Source: Arenibacter arenosicollis
Lineage (GTDB): Bacteria > Bacteroidota > Bacteroidia > Flavobacteriales > Flavobacteriaceae
Direction: 5' to 3'
Assembly (NCBI RefSeq): GCF_014397245.1
Contig: NZ_JACLHY010000001.1
Span: 620,001 to 684,000, forward strand
Length of the DNA stretch: 64,000 nt
Under the pieces are notes generated by a model that was given only the letters and a program-made list of their open reading frames with translations, did not search any database and was not told the DNA's origin. Shown here piece by piece: positions 8,522-16,346 of the stretch. The position numbers and the translations under genes are program-made. Positions within the stretch are counted from its first letter, which is position 1. Each line of letters starts with the position of its first letter.

Positions 8522-9751
8522 ATGACGAAAAAATTAAAAACCATAGAATTATTTGCCGGAGTTGGAGGCTTTCGATTAGGCTTGGAAAGAACGAAAAACT
8601 ACGAGATAATTTGGTCCAACCAATGGGAGCCATCTACCAAAATCCAACACGCTTCTTTGGTATATGAACATAACTTTGGTAAGGAGAACCATTGCAATAT
8701 GGATATATCGGAAGTTCCTGTTACCGAGATTCCTGATCACGACATTTTGGTGGGCGGGTTTCCCTGCCAGGACTATTCCGTAGCCACCTCCCTGAAGAAT
8801 TCCAAAGGTCTTATTGGAAAAAAAGGAGTGCTATGGTGGAGTATACACAACATATTGAAGGAGAAAAAAAACAAGCCAAAATACCTCTTTTTAGAAAATG
8901 TGGATCGATTGTTAAAATCACCCTCTAACCAAAGAGGGAGGGACTTCGCAGTAATGTTGAAAAGTTTGGACGAGTTGGGCTATGCCGTAGAATGGCGCGT
9001 TATTAATGCTGCAGATTATGGAATGCCACAGCGCAGGCGACGCGTATTTATTTTGGCTTACCATATGTCTACAGCAATCTATAAATCCATTAAATCATTA
9101 GATCCCTTAACATGGCTAATTAAAAATGGTACTATTGCCCAATCCTTCCCAGTTAATGGATTAACGTCTCAAATAACCAATTTAAACTTGGATGGGGATT
9201 TGATTACTATTTCCAATAATTTCAATTTGGAAGCAAAGCTGTCACCATTTCAAAATACAGGAATCTGTGTTGATGGTACTATTACCACTACAAAGACAAC
9301 TGCTGATTATGAAGGACCAAGAACAACTCTTGGTGATATTCTACATAATGGAAAAATAACCGATGACTTTTTAATTGCTCCCGCAGATATATACAAATGG
9401 GAGTATCTAAAAGGTGCAAAAAAAGAATTACGCAAGGCCAAAAACGGATTTCAATATGAGTATGGGGAGGGGAAGATGGTCTTTCCAGATAATCTTGACA
9501 ATGCGTCCAGAACCATAATTACAGGTGAAGGAGGAAAAAGTCCCTCACGATTTAAACATGTAGTAAAAACCCAGAAAGGATTAAGAAGGTTGACCCCTTT
9601 GGAACTGGAACGCTTAAATATGTTTCCGGACAATCATACCAAACTACAAGGAATAAGTGATACCAAACGCGCTTTTTTTATGGGTAATGCGCTTGTCGTA
9701 GGCGTTGTTGAACAAATAGGTAAAACCCTCTTTGCTAAAGTTAATATGTAA
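8522..9751 (+). CDS. DNA (cytosine-5-)-methyltransferase
   Basis: 409 residues with the ordered motifs of C5 cytosine methyltransferases: motif I F-A-G-V-G-G-F at residues 11-17 (SAM binding), motif IV G-F-P-C-Q-D with nucleophile Cys82, motif VI E-N-V at 125-127, motif VIII Q-R-R-R-R at 170-174, a target-recognition stretch of roughly residues 190-345, and motif X G-N-A-L-V-V-G-V-V at the C-terminus. It therefore methylates cytosine within a sequence that cannot be read from the protein by eye. No recognisable restriction endonuclease lies beside it; the only close gene is the 124-residue protein at 9930-10304, 178 bp downstream. It may be solitary (epigenetic) or paired with that protein. 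It probably arrived by transfer, as such genes usually do, but I see no integrase or flanking repeats. Confidence 0.92.
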   Translation: MTKKLKTIELFAGVGGFRLGLERTKNYEIIWSNQWEPSTKIQHASLVYEHNFGKENHCNMDISEVPVTEIPDHDILVGGFPCQDYSVATSLKNSKGLIGKKGVLWWSIHNILKEKKNKPKYLFLENVDRLLKSPSNQRGRDFAVMLKSLDELGYAVEWRVINAADYGMPQRRRRVFILAYHMSTAIYKSIKSLDPLTWLIKNGTIAQSFPVNGLTSQITNLNLDGDLITISNNFNLEAKLSPFQNTGICVDGTITTTKTTADYEGPRTTLGDILHNGKITDDFLIAPADIYKWEYLKGAKKELRKAKNGFQYEYGEGKMVFPDNLDNASRTIITGEGGKSPSRFKHVVKTQKGLRRLTPLELERLNMFPDNHTKLQGISDTKRAFFMGNALVVGVVEQIGKTLFAKVNM

Positions 9752-9929
9752 CCCACAGTGATTAATTAAATGTTCTGAACAACAACAGTTTACACTTTTA
9801 AATACATTATAAACCTGTCCTTTTTCCTATAATTTTTCCAAAGCCTATTTTTTTGTTAAACTCTACTTAAATAACTGTTAATCAGCGTATTTATTTGCTC
9901 TTTGTCGATTTTTTTCGTAAATTACGACT

Positions 9930-10304
9930 ATGATAAAAATTGAAAAGTCAGCTAACGAGGAGTTCATAAAGAAGTCCATTACCCATTTGGAAGCGCACGG
10001 TTTTGAAAAAATCAAGGCGGATTTAGAAGGTTATGATTGTCCAAAATCCTATTTAAAGAAGGGTAGTGACACCAAAATTACCCCGGATATTGTGGCTTTA
10101 AAAAATGGTAAAAAATATTATTTTGAAATCAGTTTAAAATCCGATAGACCTCTATTGTTAAAATCCAAATGGTTGTTTTTGGATACCCTAAGCAGAATGA
10201 ATTCCAATCGCTTTAAAATTATAACCACAAAGGGGCATTATAAATTTACGGATAGTATGTTGGAGGACATTAATTTAAGTGACAAAACACCTATAAAAAT
10301 TTAA
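9930..10304 (+). CDS. Small unknown protein with a faint PD-(D/E)xK-like pattern
   Basis: 124 residues, no signal peptide and no membrane segment. I do not recognise a named family with confidence. Residues 49-70 read K-I-T-P-D-I-V-A-L then K-K-Y-Y-F-E-I-S-L-K, that is P-D (Asp53) on one strand and Glu66 with Lys70 on the next, which faintly resembles the P-D...E-x-K core of restriction-endonuclease-like folds, although the Lys is two residues too far along. The protein is basic and small. It sits downstream of the C5 methyltransferase in the same orientation and ends in front of a strong hairpin terminator at 10331-10356. It may be a general conserved flavobacterial protein with no link to the methyltransferase. 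Confidence 0.7.
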   Translation: MIKIEKSANEEFIKKSITHLEAHGFEKIKADLEGYDCPKSYLKKGSDTKITPDIVALKNGKKYYFEISLKSDRPLLLKSKWLFLDTLSRMNSNRFKIITTKGHYKFTDSMLEDINLSDKTPIKI

Positions 10305-10330
10305 ATTTACATAGCTAGACTATATTCCAT

Positions 10331-10356
10331 AAGAGCTGTAATTACAGCTCTTTTTT
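10331..10356 (+). terminator. Rho-independent terminator
   Basis: AAGAGCTGTAA and its exact complement TTACAGCTCTT form an 11-bp perfect inverted repeat followed by a run of T. It lies 27 bp after the small protein ending at 10304 and in front of the converging elaA-like gene, so it probably serves both directions. Confidence 0.8.
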
Positions 10357-10390
10357 ACGGACTGAACCGAAAAACCAAGCTTAATTGGAA

Positions 10391-10843
10391 CTACTCCTTG
10401 ATCATTGCAAGATGGGGAATACCGTCCTCCAAATATTCCTCACCAACTTTCTTAAAACCAAGGGAAGAATAAAATTTAGTTAAGTATTTCTGAGCAGAAA
10501 TATGAATTCGGATAGAACCAAAATTTTGTTCTATAACAGCAATTGAAGCTTGCATAATTTGTAATCCAAATCCAAACTGACGTTCAGATTTTCTTACCAC
10601 TACCCTACCTATACTTGCTTCTTTAAAATAGTCCCCCGCCCTAAAAACCCGGGTGTATGCTACAACTTTTTTATTTTTATATCCTATTACATGAAGGGCA
10701 AGTTCATCTTTTCCGTCCAAATCCTGGTATACACAGTCCTGTTCAATAACAAATACTTCACTTCGTAATTGTAAAATATCATATAGTTCCTGCACCCCAA
10801 GTTCATGAAACTTTTTTATTTCCACCTTCATAAATAAGGACAA
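10391..10843 (-). CDS. elaA: ElaA-like GNAT-family N-acetyltransferase
   Basis: 150 residues, the normal length of ElaA. The N-terminal block (L-R-S-E-V-F-V-I-E-Q-D-C-V-Y-Q-D-L-D-G-K-D) is the recognisable ElaA signature, and the acetyl-CoA pyrophosphate loop follows as V-V-R-K-S-E-R-Q-F-G-F-G around residue 85. The C-terminus carries the F-Y-S-S-L-G-F-K-K-V-G strand typical of GNAT proteins. It is cytoplasmic and has no known in vivo substrate in the family. It starts 18 bp after the rpiB stop and both read on the minus strand, so they are probably cotranscribed from the promoter upstream of rpiB. Confidence 0.85.
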   Translation of the reverse strand: MSLFMKVEIKKFHELGVQELYDILQLRSEVFVIEQDCVYQDLDGKDELALHVIGYKNKKVVAYTRVFRAGDYFKEASIGRVVVRKSERQFGFGLQIMQASIAVIEQNFGSIRIHISAQKYLTKFYSSLGFKKVGEEYLEDGIPHLAMIKE

Positions 10844-10861
10844 TTAATTAAAGCAATTATT

Positions 10862-11293
10862 TTATTTACAGGGAATCTTCTCTATTCTTCTTTCATGACG
10901 ACCACCTTCAAATGAAGTATTCAAAAACGTTTTCACCATCTCCAACGCCTGGGGTAAAGAAATAAACCGGGCAGGTAAGCTTAAAATATTGGCATCATTG
11001 TGTTCCTTGGCCAATTGTACAATCTCGGTTGTCCAACATAAAGCCGCCCTAATTTTCTGATACTTGTTCGCCGTCATGGAAACTCCATTGCCACTTCCAC
11101 AAATTATAATTCCCAAATCTACATTTCCTTCCTCCACTTCCCTGGCCACAGGATGTACAAAATCAGCATAATCAACACTATCATTGCCATCTGTACCATG
11201 ATTTACTACATCTACACCCATAGATTTCAGTAACCCAATTATTGCAAGTTTATACTCGGTTCCCGCATGATCATTACCTATAGCTATTTTCAT
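10862..11293 (-). CDS. rpiB: Ribose-5-phosphate isomerase B
   Basis: 143 residues, matching RpiB/LacAB family length. The N-terminus M-K-I-A-I-G-N-D-H-A-G contains the D-H substrate-binding pair, and the catalytic Cys sits in I-I-C-G-S-G-N-G-V-S. The enzyme interconverts ribose-5-phosphate and ribulose-5-phosphate in the pentose phosphate pathway. It is transcribed leftwards, away from the candidate origin, and has a good TAnnTTTG promoter element on its strand at 11369-11362, about 69 bases ahead of the start. Confidence 0.93.
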   Translation of the reverse strand: MKIAIGNDHAGTEYKLAIIGLLKSMGVDVVNHGTDGNDSVDYADFVHPVAREVEEGNVDLGIIICGSGNGVSMTANKYQKIRAALCWTTEIVQLAKEHNDANILSLPARFISLPQALEMVKTFLNTSFEGGRHERRIEKIPCK

Positions 11294-11948
11294 TGTTTAA
11301 GGTTAGTTATTAATGAATAAAGTAATATAATATATATATGAAATAAATACTCATATACACACAAATGTACAAATACCCATGGTTTCACCACAGAAATGAC
11401 GTTATTAACAACATAAATTATAGAAAAAAAGAAAACCGTTGTTATTTAGTGGTTTAATGACAATGACTAATTGTTAACAAACTACTTATAAAAAGTAAAT
11501 ATTAAATTTTGTTTATCCGCTTTAATATTGCTTTACAAAATGTTATCCTAAAAGAATAATTTACTTCTTAGAATCTAATAGAAAGATATTAAATAATTAA
11601 ACGAAGTAATTAACATTCCCATTGCATTAACTTTTCAATAATTTTATGTTGATATTGGTTGTCAACAAATATTAATAACCCATTTAAGTCATTGATTTAT
11701 AATATTTAGTTGCTGTATAAATTGTCAATAAACTTATTTAATGGTTCAAAGCAAATTTATAAGTGCTTTTTTATATCCACTATAAACACACCATTATAAT
11801 CACCATTTTATTTTAAATTTTAGAAAAAAGAAAACATATATATATAATAGATGTTGATAACAACATTTATTAAAGAAGATGGAAACTTAAAAATGGAAAT
11901 TAAAGACAATGGATTATAATTCGTAATTTTCCAAAAATAAAAGTGTTA
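11294..11948. other. Candidate chromosomal replication origin (oriC) between rpiB and rnr
   Basis: A 655-bp gene-free, extremely AT-rich stretch between divergent rpiB and rnr. It contains repeated 9-mers of form TTRTYAACA, close to the DnaA box TTATCCACA: TTATTAACA 11402-11410, TTGTTAACA 11471-11479, TTGTCAACA 11659-11667, and on the minus strand ATATCAACA 11655-11647 and TTATCAACA 11860-11852. Strand composition flips here: by hand count 10861-11160 has 44 G and 79 C, while 11941-12240 has 65 G and 38 C. The flip persists when gene strand is matched: plus-strand gene samples are about G=C on the left (dehydrogenase gene) but 71 G to 46 C on the right (mnmG), and a minus-strand sample in the giant adhesin gene is 44 G to 49 C compared with 44 to 79 in rpiB. 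Two parS sites about 38 kb away agree with an origin region. This is an inference; no dnaA gene is in the window. Confidence 0.5.
11362..11369 (-). promoter_or_regulatory. Bacteroidota -7 element (TACATTTG) for rpiB
   Basis: CAAATGTA on the plus strand reads TACATTTG on the minus strand, an exact match to the TAnnTTTG consensus of the Bacteroidota primary sigma factor. It lies about 69 bases before the rpiB ATG. I see no convincing -33 TTTG at the expected distance. Confidence 0.5.
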
Positions 11949-14138
11949 ATGTCAAAGAATAATAAAAGAAACAAAAATCAAAGAAAAAACGAAATAACCA
12001 GAGGTATATTCACTGTTCTAGAAAAGGAGCCAGAGAAATCTTTTAACTATAAGCAAATTGCTGCTAAAATTGGAGTAGTAGAAGCCAATGATAGGAACAC
12101 CCTTATTAAAAGATTGGTAGAATTAAAGGAAAAGAAGCGAATTTTGGAAGAAGGAAGAGGTGCTTATAAGGCCATAGCTTCAAATAAGACATACCATACT
12201 GGAACGGTCGATATAACAGGTAGGGGCAATGCTTACATTGTAATTGAAGGTTTGGACGATGATGTTTTTGTTCCGTTCAATAAATTAAAAAAGGCTTTCC
12301 ACAAAGATGTGGTAGAGGTATATATTTTTCCTAGAAGAAAAGGAAAAAAATTGGAAGGTGAAATTACCAAGTTAGTATCCAGAAATAAGACCGCTTTTGT
12401 TGGTATTGTGGATATGCAAAAGGATTTTGCCTTTGTCCGTCCTACGGATTATAGAATGTATACCGATATTTTTATACCAAAAAATAAAATTTCAACGGCC
12501 GAAGATGGTGATAAAGTTATTGCAGAAATAAATGAATGGCCAGATAATGCGGATTCCCCATTCGGGACTATAACCCAAGTATTGGGAAAACCAGGGGAGC
12601 ACAATACGGAAATACATTCCATTTTAGCTCAATATGGTCTGCCATACGAGTTTCCTACAGAGGTAGAAATGTTTGCCGACACACTGGATACCAGTATAAA
12701 AGAGGAAGAAATAGCTAAGAGAAGAGATCTTAGAGATACTTTGACCTTTACTATTGATCCCAAGGACGCCAAGGATTTTGATGATGCCCTTTCCTTTAAG
12801 ATATTGGAGAATGGCAATTATGAGATTGGCGTTCATATTGCCGATGTTTCACATTATTTGGAAACTGGTACTATCCTGGATGATGAAGCCTATGACAGGG
12901 CAACATCTGTTTATTTAGTAGATAGGGTAGTTCCCATGTTACCGGAGGTATTATCCAATAATGCCTGTTCCCTGCGACCGAATGAGGAAAAATATACATT
13001 TTCAGCCATTTTTGAAATTGATGATAAAGCCGTTATTAAAAACGAGTGGTTTGGACGTACCGTAATAAATTCGGATGAACGATTTGCCTATGAAGAAGCT
13101 CAGCATATTATTGAGACAGGTAATGGTAAAATTCCACAGGAAATTTCTATTAGGGAAGAAGCTTATACCGTTAGTGATGAAGTAGTTAATGCTACCTTGA
13201 ACATGGACCGACTTGCTAAAATAATGCGTAATCAGCGTATGCAAGAAGGAGCTATTTCCTTTGATAAAATAGAAGTTCGTTTTAATCTTAATGAAAAAAT
13301 GGAGCCGGAAGGTGTTTATTTTAAGGAATCCAAGGATGCCAATAAACTAATTGAAGAGTTTATGTTGTTGGCCAATAGAAAAGTAGCCCGTTTTATAGGC
13401 AAGCAAAAACCAGTAAAAACATTTGTTTATAGGGTCCATGATGAACCTAATGAGGATAAATTAATGGCTCTTAATGGTATTATTTCACGTTTTGGACACC
13501 AGTTAAATTTTAAGGATAAAAAATCTATAAGTAATTCCTTAAATCAGCTTTTGGAGGATGTAAAAGGTAAAAAGGAACAGAATTTAGTGGATACCTTGGC
13601 CATTCGTAGTATGAGCAAGGCAATTTATACGGTGGACAATATTGGCCATTATGGGCTGGCTTTTGACTATTATACACATTTTACCTCTCCTATTAGAAGG
13701 TATCCGGATGTTATGGTACACCGATTGTTACAGCATTATCTGGACGGTGGGGAGAGTCCAAAAGCGGAATCTTACGAAGAAAAATGCAAGCATTCCTCTG
13801 ATATGGAAAGTCTGGCCGCAAATGCGGAACGCGATTCCATTAAATATATGCAGATAAAATTTATGGAAGATCATCAGGACCAGGAGTTTGTAGGTGTAAT
13901 TTCCGGGGTTACCGAATGGGGTTTATATGTTGAGATTATTGAGAATAAGTGTGAAGGAATGGTCAGAATTAGGGATATAAAGGATGATTATTATACCTTT
14001 GATGAAAAGGAATATGCCATTGTTGGTGAAAAAACCAAGAAATCCTATCAATTGGGAGACGAGGTTGTAGTGATGGTAAAGAGTACAGATTTAATAAAAC
14101 GCCATTTGGATTTTTCCTTATTGGGAAAAAACGATTAA
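11949..14138 (+). CDS. rnr: Ribonuclease R (3'-5' exoribonuclease, RNB family)
   Basis: About 729 residues from ATG 11949; the frame also allows a GTG at 11943. Domain order is a basic N-terminal helix-turn-helix (about 10-75), two cold-shock OB folds (about 80-230), the RNB catalytic domain with the acidic metal cluster in I-D-P-K-D-A-K-D-F-D-D-A (near residue 275) and the Y-T-H-F-T-S-P-I-R-R-Y motif, and a C-terminal S1 domain (E-F-V-G-V-I-S-G-V-T-E-W-G). It degrades structured RNA, including rRNA fragments and tmRNA-tagged messages, in the cytoplasm. It is transcribed rightwards from the candidate origin region. I find no exact TAnnTTTG just upstream. Confidence 0.95.
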   Translation: MSKNNKRNKNQRKNEITRGIFTVLEKEPEKSFNYKQIAAKIGVVEANDRNTLIKRLVELKEKKRILEEGRGAYKAIASNKTYHTGTVDITGRGNAYIVIEGLDDDVFVPFNKLKKAFHKDVVEVYIFPRRKGKKLEGEITKLVSRNKTAFVGIVDMQKDFAFVRPTDYRMYTDIFIPKNKISTAEDGDKVIAEINEWPDNADSPFGTITQVLGKPGEHNTEIHSILAQYGLPYEFPTEVEMFADTLDTSIKEEEIAKRRDLRDTLTFTIDPKDAKDFDDALSFKILENGNYEIGVHIADVSHYLETGTILDDEAYDRATSVYLVDRVVPMLPEVLSNNACSLRPNEEKYTFSAIFEIDDKAVIKNEWFGRTVINSDERFAYEEAQHIIETGNGKIPQEISIREEAYTVSDEVVNATLNMDRLAKIMRNQRMQEGAISFDKIEVRFNLNEKMEPEGVYFKESKDANKLIEEFMLLANRKVARFIGKQKPVKTFVYRVHDEPNEDKLMALNGIISRFGHQLNFKDKKSISNSLNQLLEDVKGKKEQNLVDTLAIRSMSKAIYTVDNIGHYGLAFDYYTHFTSPIRRYPDVMVHRLLQHYLDGGESPKAESYEEKCKHSSDMESLAANAERDSIKYMQIKFMEDHQDQEFVGVISGVTEWGLYVEIIENKCEGMVRIRDIKDDYYTFDEKEYAIVGEKTKKSYQLGDEVVVMVKSTDLIKRHLDFSLLGKND

Positions 14139-14288
14139 GTTTTTGTTTTGGAATGGAATTTGTTTAACTATTTGAGTTAGCTCGATAAAGTTGAAAGAAT
14201 TATTGCCAATACATAAATACGTGTTACGGAATTTGTCCGAAAAGAATGTTTTTGGGTTAATGAATATTGACCTAAAAACTATAGCTCT

Positions 14289-14978
14289 ATGATAATGGAT
14301 CAAAAATTAATAGTGATGCTTTTGTTTGTGATTGCGACCCATTCATTGAGCTCGCAAAACGAAAAGGTAACTCAGAATTTACAGCCATTTAAAGAAGTTA
14401 AGGCTTTTGATGGTCTGTCTGTGAACCTTATAAAATCAGACGTTAACAAGGCTGTAATTACTGGTGCCAATACTGGTAATGTGGCTATTGTAAATAATGA
14501 GGGTGTATTAAAGATTCGTATGGAAGTTAATAAGCTATTTAGCGGCTATAGAACTTTTGTTGATCTGCACTATACAGATAAACTTGTTATTATTGATACC
14601 AATGAAGATGCCAGAATTTCATCCAAAGAGCCTATAAAACAGGATATATTGGAGCTTAAGGCACAAGAAGGTGGAGAATTGATTATTAGTGCCCAAGTAG
14701 ATCAAATGCTAATAAAAAGTGTCACAGGTGGTATTATTTCTGCATCTGGTGCATCTAACATTCAAGATGTACAGATTAATACCGGAGGTATATATAAAGG
14801 AAAGGATTTTAAGACCAAATTCAGTACCATTAATGTAAACGCCGGCTCTAGGGCAGAGGTGTATGCAACGGATTATGTGAAGGCGGCCGTGAAGGCTGGT
14901 GGAGAGGTTATGGTATATGGTAATCCTACTAAAATGGAAGAGAAAACGGTTTTTGGTGGTAAAATTACCAGAATGTAA
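14289..14978 (+). CDS. Secreted DUF2807 (head GIN domain) protein
   Basis: 229 residues. A signal peptide covers about the first 20 residues (hydrophobic core L-I-V-M-L-L-F-V-I-A, ending near S-S-Q), so it is exported. The body, from V-T-Q-N-L-Q-P-F-K-E-V-K-A-F-D-G-L, is the short beta-strand repeat pattern of DUF2807/head GIN domains, predicted right-handed beta helix. ATG codons at 14289 and 14295 are both possible starts. Function is unknown; family members are surface or periplasmic proteins in Bacteroidota. It precedes the LysE-like gene by 13 bp and is probably cotranscribed with it. Confidence 0.82.
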   Translation: MIMDQKLIVMLLFVIATHSLSSQNEKVTQNLQPFKEVKAFDGLSVNLIKSDVNKAVITGANTGNVAIVNNEGVLKIRMEVNKLFSGYRTFVDLHYTDKLVIIDTNEDARISSKEPIKQDILELKAQEGGELIISAQVDQMLIKSVTGGIISASGASNIQDVQINTGGIYKGKDFKTKFSTINVNAGSRAEVYATDYVKAAVKAGGEVMVYGNPTKMEEKTVFGGKITRM

Positions 14979-14991
14979 GTAAAAGAACTTT

Positions 14992-15657
14992 ATGATCGAG
15001 GATATACAGGCGGCAATTCCATTGGGCTTTTTATTAAGCTTTATGATTGGGCCTGTTTTTTTTGTTCTTCTGGAAACCAGTGCAATTAAAGGGTTTAGAG
15101 CGGCATTATGTTTTGATATTGGTGTTATTGTTGCCGATATTATTTTTATTTCCTTAGCCTATTTTAGTAGTTTTCAACTGTTGGAAAATCTTAGTAATCA
15201 TCCTGGACTATATGTTTTTGGTGGTACTATCCTATTGGTTTATGGACTTACCAATGTTTTTAAAAAAGAATCCCATAAACAGGAAACAAAAATTAGGATT
15301 TCCAAAGGGGACTACCTTAGTTTGTGCGTCAAAGGTTTCCTATTGAATTTTATTAATATTGGAGTACTTGTATTTTGGCTAGGTATTATTATTGTAGTGG
15401 GGCCTAGTTTGGATAATGATTCAAATAGAATAATACTTTTCTTTTCAGCTATGATCGGTGCTTATTTTGTTACCGATATATTTAAAATATTATTAGCTAA
15501 ACAATTGCGAAAAAAACTGACCAAAAGGCGAATTCTATTGGTTAAAAAAGGACTTGGAATTATCCTTGTTATTTGTGGTTTGGTTTTAATAGTAAAAGGC
15601 TTTCTTCCTAAAGATCAATTAAATATAGAAAAGGGGATAGAGCTTATTAGGGAGTAG
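14992..15657 (+). CDS. LysE/RhtB-family amino-acid exporter
   Basis: 221 residues with about six hydrophobic spans. The N-terminal block I-P-L-G-F-L-L-S-F-M-I-G-P-V-F-F matches the G-P-x-x motif of LysE-family exporters, and the remaining helices (V-I-V-A-D-I-I-F; G-F-L-L-N-F-I-N; G-L-G-I-I-L-V-I-C-G) follow the family pattern. It should sit in the inner membrane and export an amino acid or similar solute; the cargo is not determinable. It lies 13 bp after the DUF2807 gene. Confidence 0.85.
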   Translation: MIEDIQAAIPLGFLLSFMIGPVFFVLLETSAIKGFRAALCFDIGVIVADIIFISLAYFSSFQLLENLSNHPGLYVFGGTILLVYGLTNVFKKESHKQETKIRISKGDYLSLCVKGFLLNFINIGVLVFWLGIIIVVGPSLDNDSNRIILFFSAMIGAYFVTDIFKILLAKQLRKKLTKRRILLVKKGLGIILVICGLVLIVKGFLPKDQLNIEKGIELIRE

Positions 15658-15697
15658 GCGGTTGTTTTTTTAGCTACCTGGACATTGTATAAAACAA

Positions 15698-15726
15698 AAA
15701 ACCTTCATCAATTAAGATGAAGGTTT
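15698..15726 (-). terminator. Terminator downstream of tRNA-Cys
   Basis: AACCTTCATC at 15700-15709 and GATGAAGGTT at 15716-15725 form a perfect 10-bp stem with a 6-base loop. On the minus strand the stem is followed by a T-rich run (complement of AAAACAAAAA), so it terminates transcription of tRNA-Cys. It may also stop the lysE-like transcript arriving from the plus strand. Confidence 0.75.
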
Positions 15727-15728
15727 AG

Positions 15729-15799
15729 AGGCATCGAGCGGATTCGAACCGCTGTACAAGCTTTTGCAGAGCTCTGCCTAGCCACTCGGCCACAATGCC
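15729..15799 (-). tRNA. tRNA-Cys (anticodon GCA)
   Basis: On the minus strand the acceptor GGCATTG pairs with CGATGCC. The D arm is GCC-loop-GGC, the anticodon stem GAGCT/AGCTT holds loop CTGCAAA with anticodon GCA, and the T arm AGCGG-TTCGAAT-CCGCT is canonical. The discriminator base is U73, the hallmark of tRNA-Cys. The gene is 71 nt and CCA is not encoded. A TACCTTTG element sits 12 bases upstream and a hairpin terminator immediately downstream. Confidence 0.96.
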
Positions 15800-15810
15800 T
15801 TTTTGCAGTG

Positions 15811-15818
15811 CAAAGGTA
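15811..15818 (-). promoter_or_regulatory. -7 element (TACCTTTG) for tRNA-Cys
   Basis: CAAAGGTA on the plus strand is TACCTTTG on the minus strand, an exact TAnnTTTG match placed 12 bases before the mature 5' end of tRNA-Cys. Confidence 0.6.
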
Positions 15819-15841
15819 ATACTTTTTTTATGTTTCAAAAA

Positions 15842-16210
15842 CTAAAACCCCGATCTTTTGGATTTAAGTATTATGGTTACTTCTTTAACATCCCCACCAA
15901 TGGGAGGATTGATTTTGGAGACGGCAACTTCTACTTTTTTTGCTATGGATATTTCAGCAAAGATTCTGTGAAGTATCCGTTGAGCTACATGTTCCAATAG
16001 TTTTGAAGGAATGGCCATTTCTTCTTTTACAATATGGTTTATGTGAACATAATCTACAGTTTCACTAAGATTATCTGATTGGGATGCCTGTCTTAAATCG
16101 GCACTTACCTCAACATTTACCTGATAATCGCTCCCAATAATGGTCTCTTCTTTAAGACAACCATGATTTGCATAAACTTTTATATTGCTAACCCTAACTT
16201 TCCCCACCAT
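15842..16210 (-). CDS. folB: Dihydroneopterin aldolase
   Basis: 122 residues, the standard size of FolB. The N-terminal block V-Y-A-N-H-G-C-L-K-E-E carries the conserved Glu region, E-T-V-D-Y is the substrate-binding motif, L-L-E-H-V-A is the conserved core and K-I-N-P-P-I-G-G contains the catalytic Lys. It converts dihydroneopterin to hydroxymethyl-dihydropterin in folate synthesis. It is monocistronic, reading towards tRNA-Cys, with a -7 element 15-22 bases upstream of its ATG. Confidence 0.92.
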   Translation of the reverse strand: MVGKVRVSNIKVYANHGCLKEETIIGSDYQVNVEVSADLRQASQSDNLSETVDYVHINHIVKEEMAIPSKLLEHVAQRILHRIFAEISIAKKVEVAVSKINPPIGGDVKEVTIILKSKRSGF

Positions 16211-16224
16211 ATCAATAATTTCTT

Positions 16225-16232
16225 CAAAATTA
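16225..16232 (-). promoter_or_regulatory. -7 element (TAATTTTG) for folB
   Basis: CAAAATTA on the plus strand is TAATTTTG on the minus strand, matching TAnnTTTG exactly, 15-22 bases before the folB start. The short leader is compatible with the weak Shine-Dalgarno use of this phylum. Confidence 0.45.
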
Positions 16233-16346
16233 AATCAATCTAAGTGCAAAAGAACGGAAATTATATAAATTTTAAGGAGTAATGCCGAACTTGACCTTAA
16301 GTAGCGGAAGTATTTTATGTATTTATGATATAACTAAGGCAGTAAA

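Noticed and set aside
8522-10304. Methyltransferase region as a genomic island or mobile element
   Set aside because: No integrase, transposase, flanking direct repeat or adjacent tRNA gene was seen.
15729-15799. tRNA-Cys as an integration site
   Set aside because: No partial duplicate of the tRNA 3' end and no integrase in the neighbourhood.
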